Shown one piece after another: positions 21,555 through 34,278 of a stretch of 64,000 nucleotides of DNA (positions are counted from its first letter, which is position 1; each line of letters starts with the position of its first letter). The translations under genes were made by a program, and so were the position numbers. The notes beneath the pieces are model-generated. The model saw only the letters and a program-made list of their open reading frames with translations, ran no database searches and was not told where the DNA came from. Source of the stretch: Scleromitrula shiraiana (lineage: Eukaryota; Ascomycota; Leotiomycetes; Helotiales; Sclerotiniaceae); NCBI GenBank assembly GCA_028455995.1, contig JABELC010000017.1, forward strand, positions 161,501 through 225,500. The letters are read 5' to 3'.

Positions 21555-23464
21555 ATGGCGGAAACATGCAAAGCACCGGATGGTAGTGATAAGTTAACGT
21601 TTGGGCTGGATTCCAAATGGGTTATTATATTAGTTTCTATTCTTGGTACAGCGCCGTTATTCGTTATTTTGGGTGGACCAATACTTGTGAGATATATTGG
21701 TCGAACTATTGGGTTTTATCTGAGGCAAAAGACTGCGGGTAGAAAACAACAAGTTTTGGAGATTGTGGGGAATGATGAGAGGGAATTCAGGGAAAAGGGG
21801 AAAGGTGAGAAGAGGAGGGACAGTGATGAATGGGAAAATGTTGAATCTTATTCAACTGGAAGTTCGAAGAATGGAGAGAAAGCGGATAAAGATTGGGATG
21901 GTATAATTGGATTCTTTCATCCCTTTTGGTATGCAGAACCCCTCAATTGATTTCACTCAAGCTGACGATACCTAGTAATGCTGGTGGTGGTGGAGAACGT
22001 GTACTTTGGGCTGCTATATTAGCTACACAAAAAAGATGGCCAAATTCAAAGTGTATTGTTTATACAGGAGATCACGACGTAGATAAGTCACAAATACTTT
22101 CTAGAGTTAAGGTATAACTTCTATATTCTTCCCACGAACTCGCAGACTGATTCAAATATAGGATCGTTTCAATATACAACTTCATCCTCCAACAATTACC
22201 TTCCTATATCTTACGAAACGTCATTGGGTTTTAGCATCAACATGGCCACATTTTACACTTCTCGGACAATCTATTGGATCTATCATATTGGCATGGGATG
22301 CTTTTTCATTGGTTGTACCGGATATATTCGTTGATACAATGGGTTATGCATTTGCACTTGGATTTAGTAAAATATTATTTCCAGATGTACCAACAGGAGC
22401 ATATGTTCATTATCCAACCATATCAACGGATATGTTGAGTTCATTAGATCCAACATCACCTACTGGAACTCAAGGAGTTAATGCAGGAAAAGGAGAAGGA
22501 ATTAAAGGACAAGGGAAACGGTTTTATTGGGATATATTTGCCAAATTTTATACTTGGGTTGGAGCATCAATTGATGTTGTTTTAACGAATTCGAATTGGA
22601 CACTCGATCATATAACATCACTTTGGGGAGAATGGAGAAAAGAACTTAGGAAATCAATCGCAAGAACCGTTTATCCACCTGTTGCAGTTGAAGAACTTGA
22701 AGAAATGATTTCCATTTCATCGGATTCGGAATGGTTACGCCAACCCATCCTACTTTACATTGCACAATTCCGACCAGAAAAGAATCATCAGTTGATTTTG
22801 AACTCTTTTGCCAAATTCAAAGCTACAGGTACTCCCGCTTCTAAAGATGCGAAGTTAGTTCTGATCGGTAGTGTAAGAGATGATTCGGATTCAAAACGAG
22901 TATACGAATTGAGATTATTAGCAAACGAGTTAAAGATTGTGGATGAAGTAGAATTTCATCTTGATGCACCATGGCCAAATATTTTAGAATGGTTAGGAAA
23001 AGCTAGTGTTGGTGTTAATGGGATGTGGAATGAGCATTTTGGAATTGGTGTTGTGGAATACCAAGCTGCGGGTTTGATAAGTGTGGTTCATGATAGTGGT
23101 GGACCTAAAAGGGATATTGTTACTAAGATTGATGGATTACCTACTGGTTTGTTACCTTTTTATACCTACCTATTCATTCATTTCCTTCCCCTTCCCGCAC
23201 GCATCATTTCGGTCAATGTTCATGGATTGGATAACTAACTCATACATATAAACAGGATTTCATGCAACAACCGAAGAAGAATTCGCGGCCGGATATGAAA
23301 ACGCATTATCATTATCAAGAGGAGATAAAATATCAATGAGATTAAGAGCCAGAAGATCGGCGCAGCGATTTACAGAAGAGGAATTCGCTAAGAAATGGAT
23401 CCTAGGTATGGATCAATTGGTTATTTTGAGGAGGAAATATGAAAATCTGAGAAGGAGTCAATAA
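21555..23464 (+). CDS. ALG11: GDP-Man:Man3GlcNAc2-PP-dolichol alpha-1,2-mannosyltransferase ALG11
   Basis: Exons are 21555-21928, 21976-22111, 22162-23146 and 23256-23464; the product is 567 aa. It adds the fourth and fifth mannoses to the lipid-linked oligosaccharide on the cytosolic face of the ER. An N-terminal anchor lies near residues 22-44, followed by a lysine-rich linker. FFHPFCNAGGGGERVLW spans the first splice site. Then come KCIVYTGDH, FADVP-type FPDVPTGAYVHYPTIS, the GT-B donor half with LYIAQFRPEKNHQLIL, NGMWNEHFGIGVVEYQAAG (ExF/E catalytic region) and DGLPTGFHA at the last junction. The splices restore family motifs exactly and the last intron has a CTAAC branch site. Confidence 0.95.
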
Positions 23465-23866
23465 ATGATGAAGGGTGGATGGTGAGAGGAGGGGAAGATA
23501 GAATTAGTATAGTACATATGTAGACAGATACCCATGGTTATAATGGCGGCATATATTTATTGAATTTGATATCGTTTATATTTGTGTTGGCTGTTATGAT
23601 ATTGATAAAGAAATCTATGTATTGCTTAACTTGGGTATGGAAACGATCAATCGACATCTCAGACTTGTATCCCTTTCTGTATCCTCCGCAAACGCACCCC
23701 CGGCTTCTTGAAAGGTACGAAAAAAGCATCTCTTTCGTTCTAGTTCTGAAGTCTTTATCTCAGTGACAGAACCCCCGCATCTATTGACCAGCGTATCTTC
23801 GCATACCTTCTCTCCCCTGCGCACCTTTCGGCCCTCTTCTCACTCATTAACCCATCTGATAATCCC
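23465..23866. other. Convergent 3' spacer between ALG11 and gamma-glutamyltransferase
   Basis: About 400 bp with no supported gene. Short C/T-rich frames here continue the base skew of the GGT 3' exon. Confidence 0.5.
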
Positions 23867-26118
23867 TCAAACAATAACTCCCCCACTTCCCACCTGCCTC
23901 GGTTCCCCCACAGCCTCAAATCTCCACTTCCCCCCTTCCCAAACAACCCCCACCCCCTGCACCGCACTCTCCCTCCCACTACTAGCCATAACCTTATGCC
24001 CCCTCCTCCTCAACCCCTCCTCAACCCCCCTATCAAACCCCGGCTCCAACGTCGTCCGCTCCGGAAGTAACTGATCATGCATTCTCGGCGCCCTCAGCGC
24101 ATCATAAAGCGGCATTCCGAAATCGAGAATATTGATTATCGATTGAATTGTTGAGGTTGGGATACGAGAGCCGCCGGCGGCGCCGATGGTGAGACGGAGG
24201 TGGGGGAGTTCGGAGGGGGTTGTGGATGGGGTTGTTATTATTATGGGGGAGATGGACGACATGGGGCGGGCGTGGGGTCGGGCGTAGTTCATGGGGGAGG
24301 GGACGAATCCGAAGAAATTGGGGGTGCCGGGGATGGAGAAATCGTCCATTTCGTTATTCATTATTACTCCTGTATGATATTAGATCTATTCTGAAACTTG
24401 GAAGGGAAACAAAGCAAGCGGATATATAAAGCGCAACATACCAGTCTCAGGAACCATAACCATACTACCAAATAATAAATTAACAGTCGAAGTACTAGAA
24501 ACAGACATCCCACTAGAATCACTAGTAACAATATGTGAAGTCCCATGATTATCCTTATTAGCCCACATCTTAGGATTATAAGCACCAACATCCTGAGTTT
24601 TATCATCTAGAATATTTTCTCGGACTGATTTTGCGTTTTCAGGTGATATGACTGCTTCTTCAAACCTCTCAATTTCGTTGAATATGAATGGATCACCTAG
24701 TTCGGAGTGGGCGGCATAGGAAAATCTCATGGCTTCGTCTAGTCGGTGATAGGAGAGGGAATGGTCGGTGTCGGAGGAAGTTGGGGCGAGAAGTGTATTG
24801 CTGAGGTTATATCCTTCGATTGTTTTTAAGATACTTAGGGCTATGGATCCTCCGGATGGGGTACCACATGAATGAAGGATGTATCCTCTATAGGTTATAT
24901 TGATTGGATGTCGGATTGCTACCTCATAATCCTTTAGATCTTGAAGGGTCATGGTTCCGTTGGTTGCTTGAATTGTTCGAATGGTTGCATTTGCTTGGTG
25001 GGGTTAGCTACGGTAAGTTAGATAGGGGAAATGGGACGATATACCAATTTCTCCTTCATAGAATGCATCGGCGCCTCTTGTAGCGATCTTTTCCAATGTA
25101 CTAAAAGTTATTAGTATCGATAGATGTTACGTCGGAATGGTTAACTTACTTTGCTAATCTCTTTCTTGTCATGATATCTCCGAGACCAAGAAGAGTACCT
25201 ATGAAAAATAAGTATATAAACGATGAGCTGATCATAGCTCATACCATTTGGTGCAAAGTCCTGAGCCCAATTTGGATCATCAATTAAAAAATGGGAATTT
25301 GCCCATAACATAGCAGTTTTCATATAATAAACCGTATCCTCAGTGACTGGAACTGGATCAGTAAATATGTATGCATAGTTTTCAAGGAATACTTACCAGG
25401 AAATCCATTTCTTGCAACATGAACAGCAGGATTACAAACAGCTCTCCAAGGTAGAACCTATTTTGATGTTAGAAAGGTATGAAATAGATGAAGTCATGAC
25501 ATACACCATATTTATTATGTAAATATTCTAATCCACGTAAATCACCTGGAACTCCACTAGCAAGTCCTGATACTAGAGCTCCTTTTTCATTCCCTATAAA
25601 CATATCTTCATGAGCTGCAGCCGGTGCTGTTTCTCTGTAGTCTTTTTGTGTGTCAGTGAATGTATAATATGATTGGTTTGATAATGGATTGAGTGTTCAA
25701 AATGAGCATCCCCTGAGACCGACTGGATGTTGGTCCAGCAAACAAAATCAGATGTCCATACCTATAGATTCATATTCCCCATCCGAACCTCTAACAAGCA
25801 TAAATCCACCACCACCAATCCCACTATGATACATTCCAATAACACCAACACAAAGTTGTGTTCCAACCATTGCATCTGCTGCATTTCCCTGAAATCATGT
25901 GAGTAATTCGAATGGAAACATCATAGACATCTAGAACTTACCCCTCTCCTTATAAGTTCAGCTCCAATTTCACTACATACTTTACTTTCACTTGCAACTG
26001 CTCCACGATCTCCTGGAGTAGATATTGCAGCCGCATTTACCAAACCATTTCCGGCACAACTTAATAGGATACATCCTACGGTATTTAACAACCTCATCTT
26101 CATACTCATGATATTCAA
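23867..26118 (-). CDS. Gamma-glutamyltransferase (glutathione hydrolase), nine exons
   Basis: Exons are 25942-26118, 25762-25888, 25641-25505, 25457-25397, 25352-25245, 25198-25150, 25100-25045, 24993-24442 and 24369-23867. All junctions are in frame and the product is 589 aa. The enzyme removes or transfers the gamma-glutamyl group of glutathione. It is made as a secreted or vacuolar Ntn-hydrolase proenzyme cut into two chains. A signal-peptide-like N-terminus is followed by RRGGNAADAMV, FMLVRG and DYRETAPAAAHEDMF (glutamate-binding Arg). Catalytic Thr390 lies in NHGTSHIVT, close to E. coli Thr391. TVNLLFGS, NNEMDDFS and GAAGGSRI complete the small subunit. Exon 5 has two possible in-frame acceptors 6 nt apart. 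Confidence 0.93.
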
Positions 26119-27914
26119 GTTGACTATTTCCGTTTAGAAAAGATGTTTTTAAATATCTTTAAGTTACATACCTAGTTATATCGATTCGCAATCACGCACC
26201 TTCTTTCTGAAACTCTTGTTTCTCCCTCAGGCTTATCACTTGAATCAACAAATCAATATGTTAGACCCACCTAACTAAAACTCGGACCTGTATTGATAAG
26301 AGGAGTGAATGATATATTATATGAAATAGATTTCATAAAAAATGATCTATAAAATCATTTGTAGATAATCTTTCTAATAGTTCTAAGCTTAATAAGCCTA
26401 GTTATGGTTAACCAAGTATGATTAGAAATTTTCAACATAATGAAGAAAGGGATTAGGAAAATTCAAAATATAAAAATAGTTTTGTTCATCAAAGGAAGAT
26501 CCTTATCAAAGTTATCGTTAGTGTCATGAGTTGTCTATCATTTCTTAGTACTGACTGTAGTCGGGTATCGCAAAGGTAAATAAATAATAGGGCCAAGTGA
26601 AATCCGATATTCGGATGAAACTTTGGGTCCCCCCTTTTAAAAATAAAAAAAAAAGTTGTAAAACAAGATAGCGGTTATCGCGGAAGATAGCGCTTGTATT
26701 CCTTGTGACTTAATTTATAGATTTTAATTGGTTAGATATAAATTTATTCACTAAATTTACCATGTGATACATACCTAATCAGGTTTAGGTAAAAGTGGCT
26801 CAAAAAACTTATTCATCTACTAGCTATAGCTATAGTATGTTAACGTTGGGCTAGATATATTCTTACTCATTCACACGACTAGATCTTCTGACATCTCTAG
26901 GGCTATTCAAATATTATTCTAAACCACTAGATTTATTTCTATATTATGTTTCGGATTCTTGTATTACAATCATACAGAAACGACGTGGCTGATAATTATT
27001 ATGATTCAGATGCAACGTATCTTCCCGAATTATTTGCACACAACTTGATATGCTCGACATGATACTAATCAGCTTCAACTCGGACATGAAGATGATGTAT
27101 GGATGGATTCATGAACTTGATTCGGATAGAACGGGGAAATATCATCTAGTACCTTAAGATTATTCTCTCCCAAAGTTACACAACGTCAATCACATCATTT
27201 CAGTACAACAGAATCTTACAGATATATAAAATAACTTACCCGGTTACCATGATATTGAAACTTTGAACTTCCACTCGGCGATATCAATATGCATATATGC
27301 AGCAATTCAGCTTTGAAATGATTGCATATTCATTCGAAATCCATGGATAAGTCATGATGAGACATTTTATTACTCTTTACTACTCTCTCATGATCAGGAA
27401 GCCACGAAATGAAATTTGGAAGAATTATGAATGAATTTGGGATATCAAAATGTTATTGAAATTATCTCCATCATCTCTAATCTCTTCCCACCATTATTTC
27501 AAAGTTTGAGATCATGAGCATGATACAAGCCGCTCCAAACATCATCAGGATGAACATCACCAAAGTCATAATATCAAGACAACTATGTTCAATGCATGTG
27601 AGCATTCAAACTTATTATCACCGGTCTCACCGAACCATCTGATGTCAGCCTTCAACTTGAAGTTTAACAATATTCCTTACGCCAGCCACTAGACTGATCC
27701 TAAGACTTAGATGATCCGAAGAAAGTTCATAATTTGGTTCAACCAATCATTTGTTATCGGAGAATCTTTTTTCTTTGATTACTATGAAGTATTTTACACC
27801 ATCACAGAGTTCGACATCATTTCAAAAGCTGAGATGTTCGAACGATAAAAATTTCAGCAGTACCGTTATCATCAAGGTATGATAATCAAGTGTAACTAGA
27901 GCCATAAGCTCATG
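26119..27914. other. Gene-poor AT-rich region
   Basis: GGT promoter side, followed by AT-rich DNA with an inverted-looking CTAGCTATAGCTATAG at 26820-26835. Minus-strand frames between 27.5 and 27.9 kb are broken; they may be the decayed end of the F-box-like relic. No gene is supported. Confidence 0.45.
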
Positions 27915-28344
27915 TACTAACCTGTCCCATATCCTGAAAGTTTGGTCGATGCCAATAACCGGACGAACAGTTCAGCCGCGTGAGTATGTTTCTGCATACG
28001 AATAATATTTCCAAGAGCTAGGTTTCCTAATGAACTGTCATCAGCGAGTATATCTTCGTATTGCTTGATCGCCTTAACAGGTTATCTCCAGTTATGAGCT
28101 CAATTCTTGAAATCTGGCTCCCGAGATAACTTTTCTGTCAGTGCTAATACATAGCCGTCGTGAATAACAGACCAAGATATTTTGGAAGAGTTTTGAAAAG
28201 AACGATACGCTTCGAATATCCGAAACTTTCGTAAATCATGGGGGAGGAATGAATCAATGAGTTTAAATCATTTGGAGATTCGGATAATGATAGGATGATT
28301 ACCAAGACATCATTATCTAGATATTCGATGGGTGATATCGTCAT
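27915..28344 (-). pseudogene. Decayed F-box-like protein gene
   Basis: Reading down from an ATG at 28344, the frame codes an F-box-like N-terminus: YLDNDVLVIILSLSESPNDL then NSLIHSSPMIYESF. It then stops at a TAG. In the next frame the sequence goes on as VLALTEKLSREPDFKN, a TGA, AHNWR, a TAA, and about 50 clean codons including LGNLALGNIIRMQKHTHAAE. A possible GTTAGT splice donor lies near 27920. One frameshift and two in-frame stops break an otherwise protein-like string. The pattern (hydrophobic box, then ASPxxYxxF-type segment, then charged helices) matches a large ascomycete family of F-box-like proteins of unknown targets. I infer a dead copy; no intact C-terminus is found. Confidence 0.5.
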
Positions 28345-30919
28345 CTTTTTCCGCAGTTTGTGTAGCTAGGTTCAGAATCATGATAGATAACGTCGGCTCG
28401 ACTTTCAAGTTGATTGAGAAGTTACTATGTGTTTATTTGTTTATTCTCCCCTCCAGATATTGGTCAAATCACGTACCTCTAGTCCAGTTATCACGTCACA
28501 GGATCCATGCTACTTAGCCACCATCATTCATATGCACATCAGCCACAATGCATCACGACAAAAGGGGATTTAAAGATTGCTGAGAATTAACTTCACTTCA
28601 TGAGAAGATATTGTTTGTTTCTGAATTAAATCTGTGGGAGGTGAAGTATGTATGATAACTGAAACCTATAAATCTACCAGAAGTTAACTATATACATAGG
28701 TTTTCTCCTAATGCAATATCTCATCAAGCTTTCCAAGATCCTACTCAATATTCGAGTCTGCAAGGGTCCGAGATGTTTGCTTGGCTACCTCCTCGCTGGA
28801 TGATGCTGTGCCCCCCGCCCTGTTCATTTATAATGTTAGCATTTGCAAGCCCAAATATTTGAACTTGGGACTTCATATCTTGACATATCATCACGCCCTT
28901 CACCGCTGAATAGTTTTGATCTGCACCGTTTTGATCATCTCCTTATCATTTGCTCGTTCATGGAATGCCTGCTCTATACTCCCAAGCTATATCTTGAAAT
29001 CTTGACATACAATCACGCTCCCCACCACAAAATATGTCCAACTTCAACCCGTGCCGTCATCACCTTAGCACTTGCTAGCTCATGTGAATGTCCACTTCGC
29101 ATGCTAGCAGATGAGGGTGCTGATCAATAGTGATTTCCACTGAGCAAAGCGTGCTCATGTCGTCGACTACAATCATTTTCACCAATATATAATAGCCGCG
29201 TCTGCTGCCTTCCGACCGTTACTCCCGCCTCAGCACCTGCTAGCATGTGCCGTGTATTAATGTCTGATCCGGAAGTCAATGGATATGATCCCCAGCCATT
29301 GATAGGTCATCTGCCCCGCTGCAGGATAGTGATTGCTTCATTTGTCGTTTTTGATCACTTGAATTGCTAGATAATATCAGCTTCTACTATCATGAATCTA
29401 CCATTTGAGTATCTGCTAGCTCACATGAGTGATTCTTCTGATAGCTTCCGCCGTTTGATGATATCAATTCCCAACAACCTTTCCCTATATAAATGTTCAC
29501 TCCGGACTTTGTTGGATGAGACCTTCTAATCTTCGCAAGTTATTTTTCTTCTCTTCCGGTCCAGTCATCGTTTGTTTATAACTTTACCATCTGTTATTAT
29601 ATGTAAGTTTTTCCTTCAAAGACTTCTAGATGATAATTCAATGTGCTAATACGCGAGTAAGGATTCATAAACATGGTGCCTAGTCGTAGTGTTGTCGTGC
29701 TCCCTTGTCGTGCTGTCTTCTCGTGGAAGATTCTCGCTGCTGGCGGGTGATGCTGGAAGGGATGCTGCATATGTAGTCGGGCTTGAATAATTTGGACAAA
29801 GACATGATGATGAACATCACTTCATGAAAGAGGCGCTCATGAGGATCATCCTTTGCAGCTGATGTTAATATGAATAGTGTTCGAGATGTATTCTTTTTGA
29901 TTTTTGGAAAAGAAAATCGATTTGTCTAGTACCCTTTTGTTGGATACATTTCAATCTTATGGAAAGAAAGCAAACCCCTTTTTGGTCTGATGATCTACCC
30001 ATTCGCTTCCAATTCATTCCAAGATTTTTTTGCCATCCTATGGTATGAACGGCGCAGCTTTGTTTCTTTCCATAAGTTTATGATGCAGGGCACCTACAGG
30101 AGTGATTTGAAAAATGCGGCACATGGAACCGGTATGTTAGCTCATGTACCCATTAATGTGTCGTTATGCATAGTTTATTTCTGTGAAGGTTCAAATGATC
30201 ATATATAAAACAACTGAATTCACATATAGTACAACCAAATAAAAATTCAATCATGATTGCCAAGAGCAAATTGAGCAAGTAATGCTGTCGACAAGCTTTT
30301 AAAGGAGATTTGAAAGAGAAGTGATCTGTTATTATACGTACATCTTCTATATATATTCATTGACACCCATGAAAAAGAATATTCAATCCAGATTTTGGCA
30401 CGTCGCAGATAAAAAGAACAAAGTGAGGTCATTCCAAAATAGAGCACCTGCGCCGGAAGAAGGTTATTCATTCAACAGCATACCCCTTTACGGATTAGTG
30501 TCAAGGTTCTTCAAGAAGCAACCAATAGGTACGCGTTATACTACAGGAGATAGCAATACTCCCCAAATCTCTTGAACATTGAACCCCTGCACTTAGTATT
30601 CTCAATTCCTGTATACTAGTCAGTTGTAGTCAACGTCGCCGTACTCTCATCGACCTTAAGTATCTCAAATTTTCATCAGTTCCTTTCCTATTCATTTTCT
30701 AAACTCCAAAAGTTAAAAGATATTCCATCTTCATAACATCTTCAATCAAAGAAAGCCCAACCTCATCATCAATCATTACATTGTTCATACCAACCATCAA
30801 ATCCTTCTATCTTTGAACACCAAAGGTCATTCTCTTTTCCTAGGGATATCAAGAATTAACTCTACCTTCCTCAACAATCATATTCCAAAACATACCAGCA
30901 AATTCTCATTAAGTTCAGT
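28345..30919. other. 2.6-kb non-coding region with weak internal repeats
   Basis: No gene is supported. From about 28.83 to 29.48 kb there are diverged direct repeats (separate entry). From 29.5 kb to 30.9 kb the DNA is AT-rich and would hold the promoter and leader of the gene starting at 30920, with pyrimidine-rich leader-like sequence from 30.65 kb. Confidence 0.45.
28833..29478 (+). repeat. Diverged direct repeats, about 120-170 bp period
   Basis: ATCTTGACATATCATCACGC (about 28877) returns as ATCTTGACATACAATCACGC (about 28998). A TGCTAGCTCATGTGA-type motif recurs near 29069, 29238 and 29412. Copies are too diverged to set unit borders by eye. Confidence 0.45.
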
Positions 30920-33743
30920 ATGAATAACAACGGAGAAAACCGAGCTTTGGAGAGTGATGTTAGTGGTGCAATCAGTGGTGGTCTTGATGGAAGTGATCGT
31001 GCTACTGGTAAGAATGAATTTTACTTCTTTTGGGACTATTTTGTCTTGTCTTTTCTCCCTTCCCATCTATTGATACTAATCATTTTTTTAATCTTTAGAT
31101 TTTCTCAATGGCTCCTTTCCTATTGACCTTGGAAACATATCCGGAAATAGTCATCCAGAGATGACTAATAATTTAAATGAAGGAAATATCCCCCAAAGCG
31201 GGCCGCAATTTAACCTCGACGACTTCAACTGGCCTGCAGATCCATCTTTCAATCAGCCTGGCCAGAACGTGCCAGACTTGAACTCCTTTCAAATTGACGA
31301 CTTTCTTCCCCAAAATAATTCTGGAGATATGGAATACGCGATTCCTTCAACGGGTGGACCCTTAAACATTTCCCGTCGCTCGAATGATCGTCCAGATTAC
31401 AACCTCCATCTGGACACATCTATTTCACACCAATCACCTCTCGATCCGCGTCCAACTACCCCATCTCCGATGCAGCAAAGCATGGGAGGTCAAAATTCTT
31501 CCTTTAACTCACCTGCTTCTATGGATCTTTCATTTGAAGCAATGATGAGCCAAGAAAATGCACCTCCCATGAATAATATTAATTCCTGTCCATTGCCCGA
31601 TGGATTTAGAAACGGTACTTCGGGATTTTCTGGAATGGAAGATGCAGGAATTGGTTTCGGTTTTGGAGAAGGTCGACCAAACATCTTCTCTGGTGCTGGT
31701 GGAGTTGGTAGCCCATTCATGATCTTTGCACATGATGCAGTTGGCAATACATTCACTGTTGCCAAACCTAACAGATCTGGCACTCAATCCATGAATACCA
31801 CACCTGAAAAAACACACATGCAATCCACAGGCAGTGCATCAAATGGAGTTGTTTCACCATCTAGAAGATTCGCATCTAATGGAGCCGGCCCACAAACCGT
31901 AGGTGTTATGGCTAACGAATTTAGTAATCAATCCACTAGATTCAAGCCCAACGGATCTGAAATACAGCCCATCGGTACACCATCCATGGGATCTGCACAG
32001 ACTGCAGCTGGAATACGATCCACGGGTATTACACATGATGGAGTTGAAAGTCAATCCCCGATTGCCACAGAGAGTCATGATAATGAAGAGGGACATCAAG
32101 ATGGTGTGGTTCCTTCATCTGAGGAACAAGATGATTCTGTACAAACTATGGTATCTACAGCTCAGCAGACCTCTAATGACGCTGCCCCAGCATTCGCCAC
32201 CAACAACACTGTTACGGCGACTCAGAATGTGAGATCTTCTCCCCACACGATGTCCCTTCAAGATTTCGTACCTCAGCAAATGGGACCTCCACATATGGTA
32301 CATCAACAAGTACCACCTCCTCAACAAGAGTTACCTCGTCTACGTATACCAGGCCAGCAAATACCCATGCAATACGCACCACGTCAACCCATGCCACATT
32401 CTTCCTTCAATGCGCATCCTGTTCATCAAGGTTCATGGGATCCATTAAATTCTCGCTCGACTAGAAACGCTCCGAATGCATCACAAGCTTTATTGGATGC
32501 TCATGCTCGAAAAGAGAGTACTCGTAGTTCTCGTGCTTCCATTGCTCATGGTCGTCCAAAGAAAGCCAGTGGCCGTGAAGCTATTAACGATCTCATTGCG
32601 AACACCCCTACTACTACTGGTGGTCGTAAGCGTGCTGGGGGACCTATACGCAGAGGAAACAGCGGGGCTGGAGGAGGCCGAGGTAATGAAAGAGGTGGAC
32701 CAGGTACAAGAGGCGGCTCTGGACTAGATAACCATGTGCGGGGTAATAACCCAGGACCCAACAACCAGGGAGGCATGTCGAGTTATCCACCTCCCAATGC
32801 TCAGTCGGCAAATGATAGCCAGGATCAACAACCCAGAGTCAATGTCTCTAATCCATCAAGGGATGCGTCTGCGTCGATGACAAATCGTGTTATGTATCAA
32901 ACACGACAATCTTATAATTCCATCGTGGCACCAAATGGGCAAGGAAACTCCATCGTCCGATCATCTGGATCTATGGTTACTTTGAACAAAGACCCACGGA
33001 TAGCACTCACACAGAAATATCTGAGCGCGATGCACCAATTGGTCCCTGAGGAAATGGAATTGAATTTTGACTATCTATGTCAGGATGCCAGCTACAAAAA
33101 ATATGTCGAACCAATCTTCCAACAAGCTAGGAACGAGGCACACGATGAGGGATGGAATGATAAGGTCAAACATGCTGAGCAGCAATTGCAAAGGAATCTG
33201 CGAAGGCGGGAACGCGCAAGGGGGGCAATGAAGAGACACGAAGAGCAGAATTTCGGACTGGGATTGGATGTGGAAGATATTAAAGATGATTCGCCTTTAC
33301 ATCACGAAAATCATGATGATAAATTCTCTCATTCACAAAAGCGCCATCACTCCAATGATTCCAATCTTCAATATATGGGGAGTTCATCAAAACGTCGTCG
33401 TCTTGATAGCTCGGCTCTTCAAGAAATGGAAAATCAATCGGAGCTTTGCCATTCTGATAGTTTCATTCCTCAGTATTTACAAGGTATATCAGATCATAAT
33501 GGTCTTGATAGCTCAGTTCCTCAAAATACAGAGAGTCCAGCAAACGATCGCCCTATTGATAGTTCCTCCCCTCAAGAAATGGGAGATCCATCAACGCATC
33601 ATCATATGAACAGTCCCTCTTCCCTCAATTTGGATGGTTCATCAGATAACCGCCCTGTTGATGGCTCTGCTTCTCAGAATAAAGAAAGGTGTGCAAAAAA
33701 TCCCTATTTGCATTCTCATCTGAGTTCTGACCCTGCTCCATGA
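30920..33743 (+). CDS. Large disordered Q/N/S-rich protein, probably nuclear
   Basis: Exons are 30920-31007 and 31099-33743 (91-nt intron, GTAAGA...TTTAG); the product is 910 aa. I recognise no known domain. The N-terminal third is Asn/Pro/Ser-rich (FNLDDFNWPADPSFNQPGQN), as in activation domains. Imperfect repeats such as xSNGxGPQ/xPNGSEIQP follow, then a Gln/Pro stretch. A basic RGG-like region lies near residues 500-570 (GGRKRAGGPIRRGNSGAGG), suggesting nucleic-acid contact. A more ordered, charged helical part spans about 640-740 (DPRIALTQKYLSAMHQLVPE; QLQRNLRRRERARGAMKR). The C-terminus has repeats of a ~24-residue LDSSxPQ unit after SSKRRRLDSS, a likely nuclear signal. Long open frame, clean intron and biased composition support a real gene; its function is open. 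Confidence 0.8.
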
Positions 33744-33839
33744 TTAGTTAATCGATTTATCTCTTGTTCGTGGTTGTGTTCTTTCTTCAACTCGATATCA
33801 GCGATACAATTCACCATACCAGTCGTAACTTCGAATTTA

Positions 33840-34278
33840 CTACTGGTAGAATTGTTGACGTTCGAATGAAGGAACGTAACGGAGAAAATTATTAACGATT
33901 TGTTTCGATTGGTATTCCTTGCAGCCGGGAATTAGCGGTACGCTTTTGAGGCTGGTAGTTGTTTGGGTATAACTGGATGTCAGATGAAGGAGATCTGTCA
34001 AATTTATCTTTTCTTGTCCTTTGGTTGATGTTTTATTTCTATTGTCGCAATATTCATCTTCGTATGCTTTAAATTTGAGCTGTAGTTGTTGCTTTAGCTT
34101 TTCATATGAGTATGGCTCTGATTTTCGACAGCTATGAAGGGGGGATAGAAGATCAAGCAAGTTCTACAACTTCGGTGTGGGGACTATTCGGGCGGAGTGG
34201 ACTGGTTTTATTCAAACTCATTGATATTTCCTTCAACCCAGCCGCAGTAGCCTCTCCATCCACGAGGTCTAACGCCAT
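33840..34278 (-). CDS. Small unknown protein, apparently broken by a single-base frameshift
   Basis: An ATG at 34278 opens a 41-codon frame (MALDLVDGEATAAGLKEI...EVVEL) ending at a TGA at 34153. One base later another frame takes over and runs to 33840: LLDLLSPLHSCRKSEPYSYE, KLKQQLQLKFKAYEDEYC, ending SFERQQFYQ. Both parts look like protein, and skipping one base in GAACTTGCTTG joins them as EVVELLDLLSPL. No good intron of the needed length fits. It may be a pseudogene, a sequence error, or a real recoding site. The joined product would be about 145 aa, of unknown family. It converges on the 910-aa gene with only 96 bp between stops. Confidence 0.45.
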
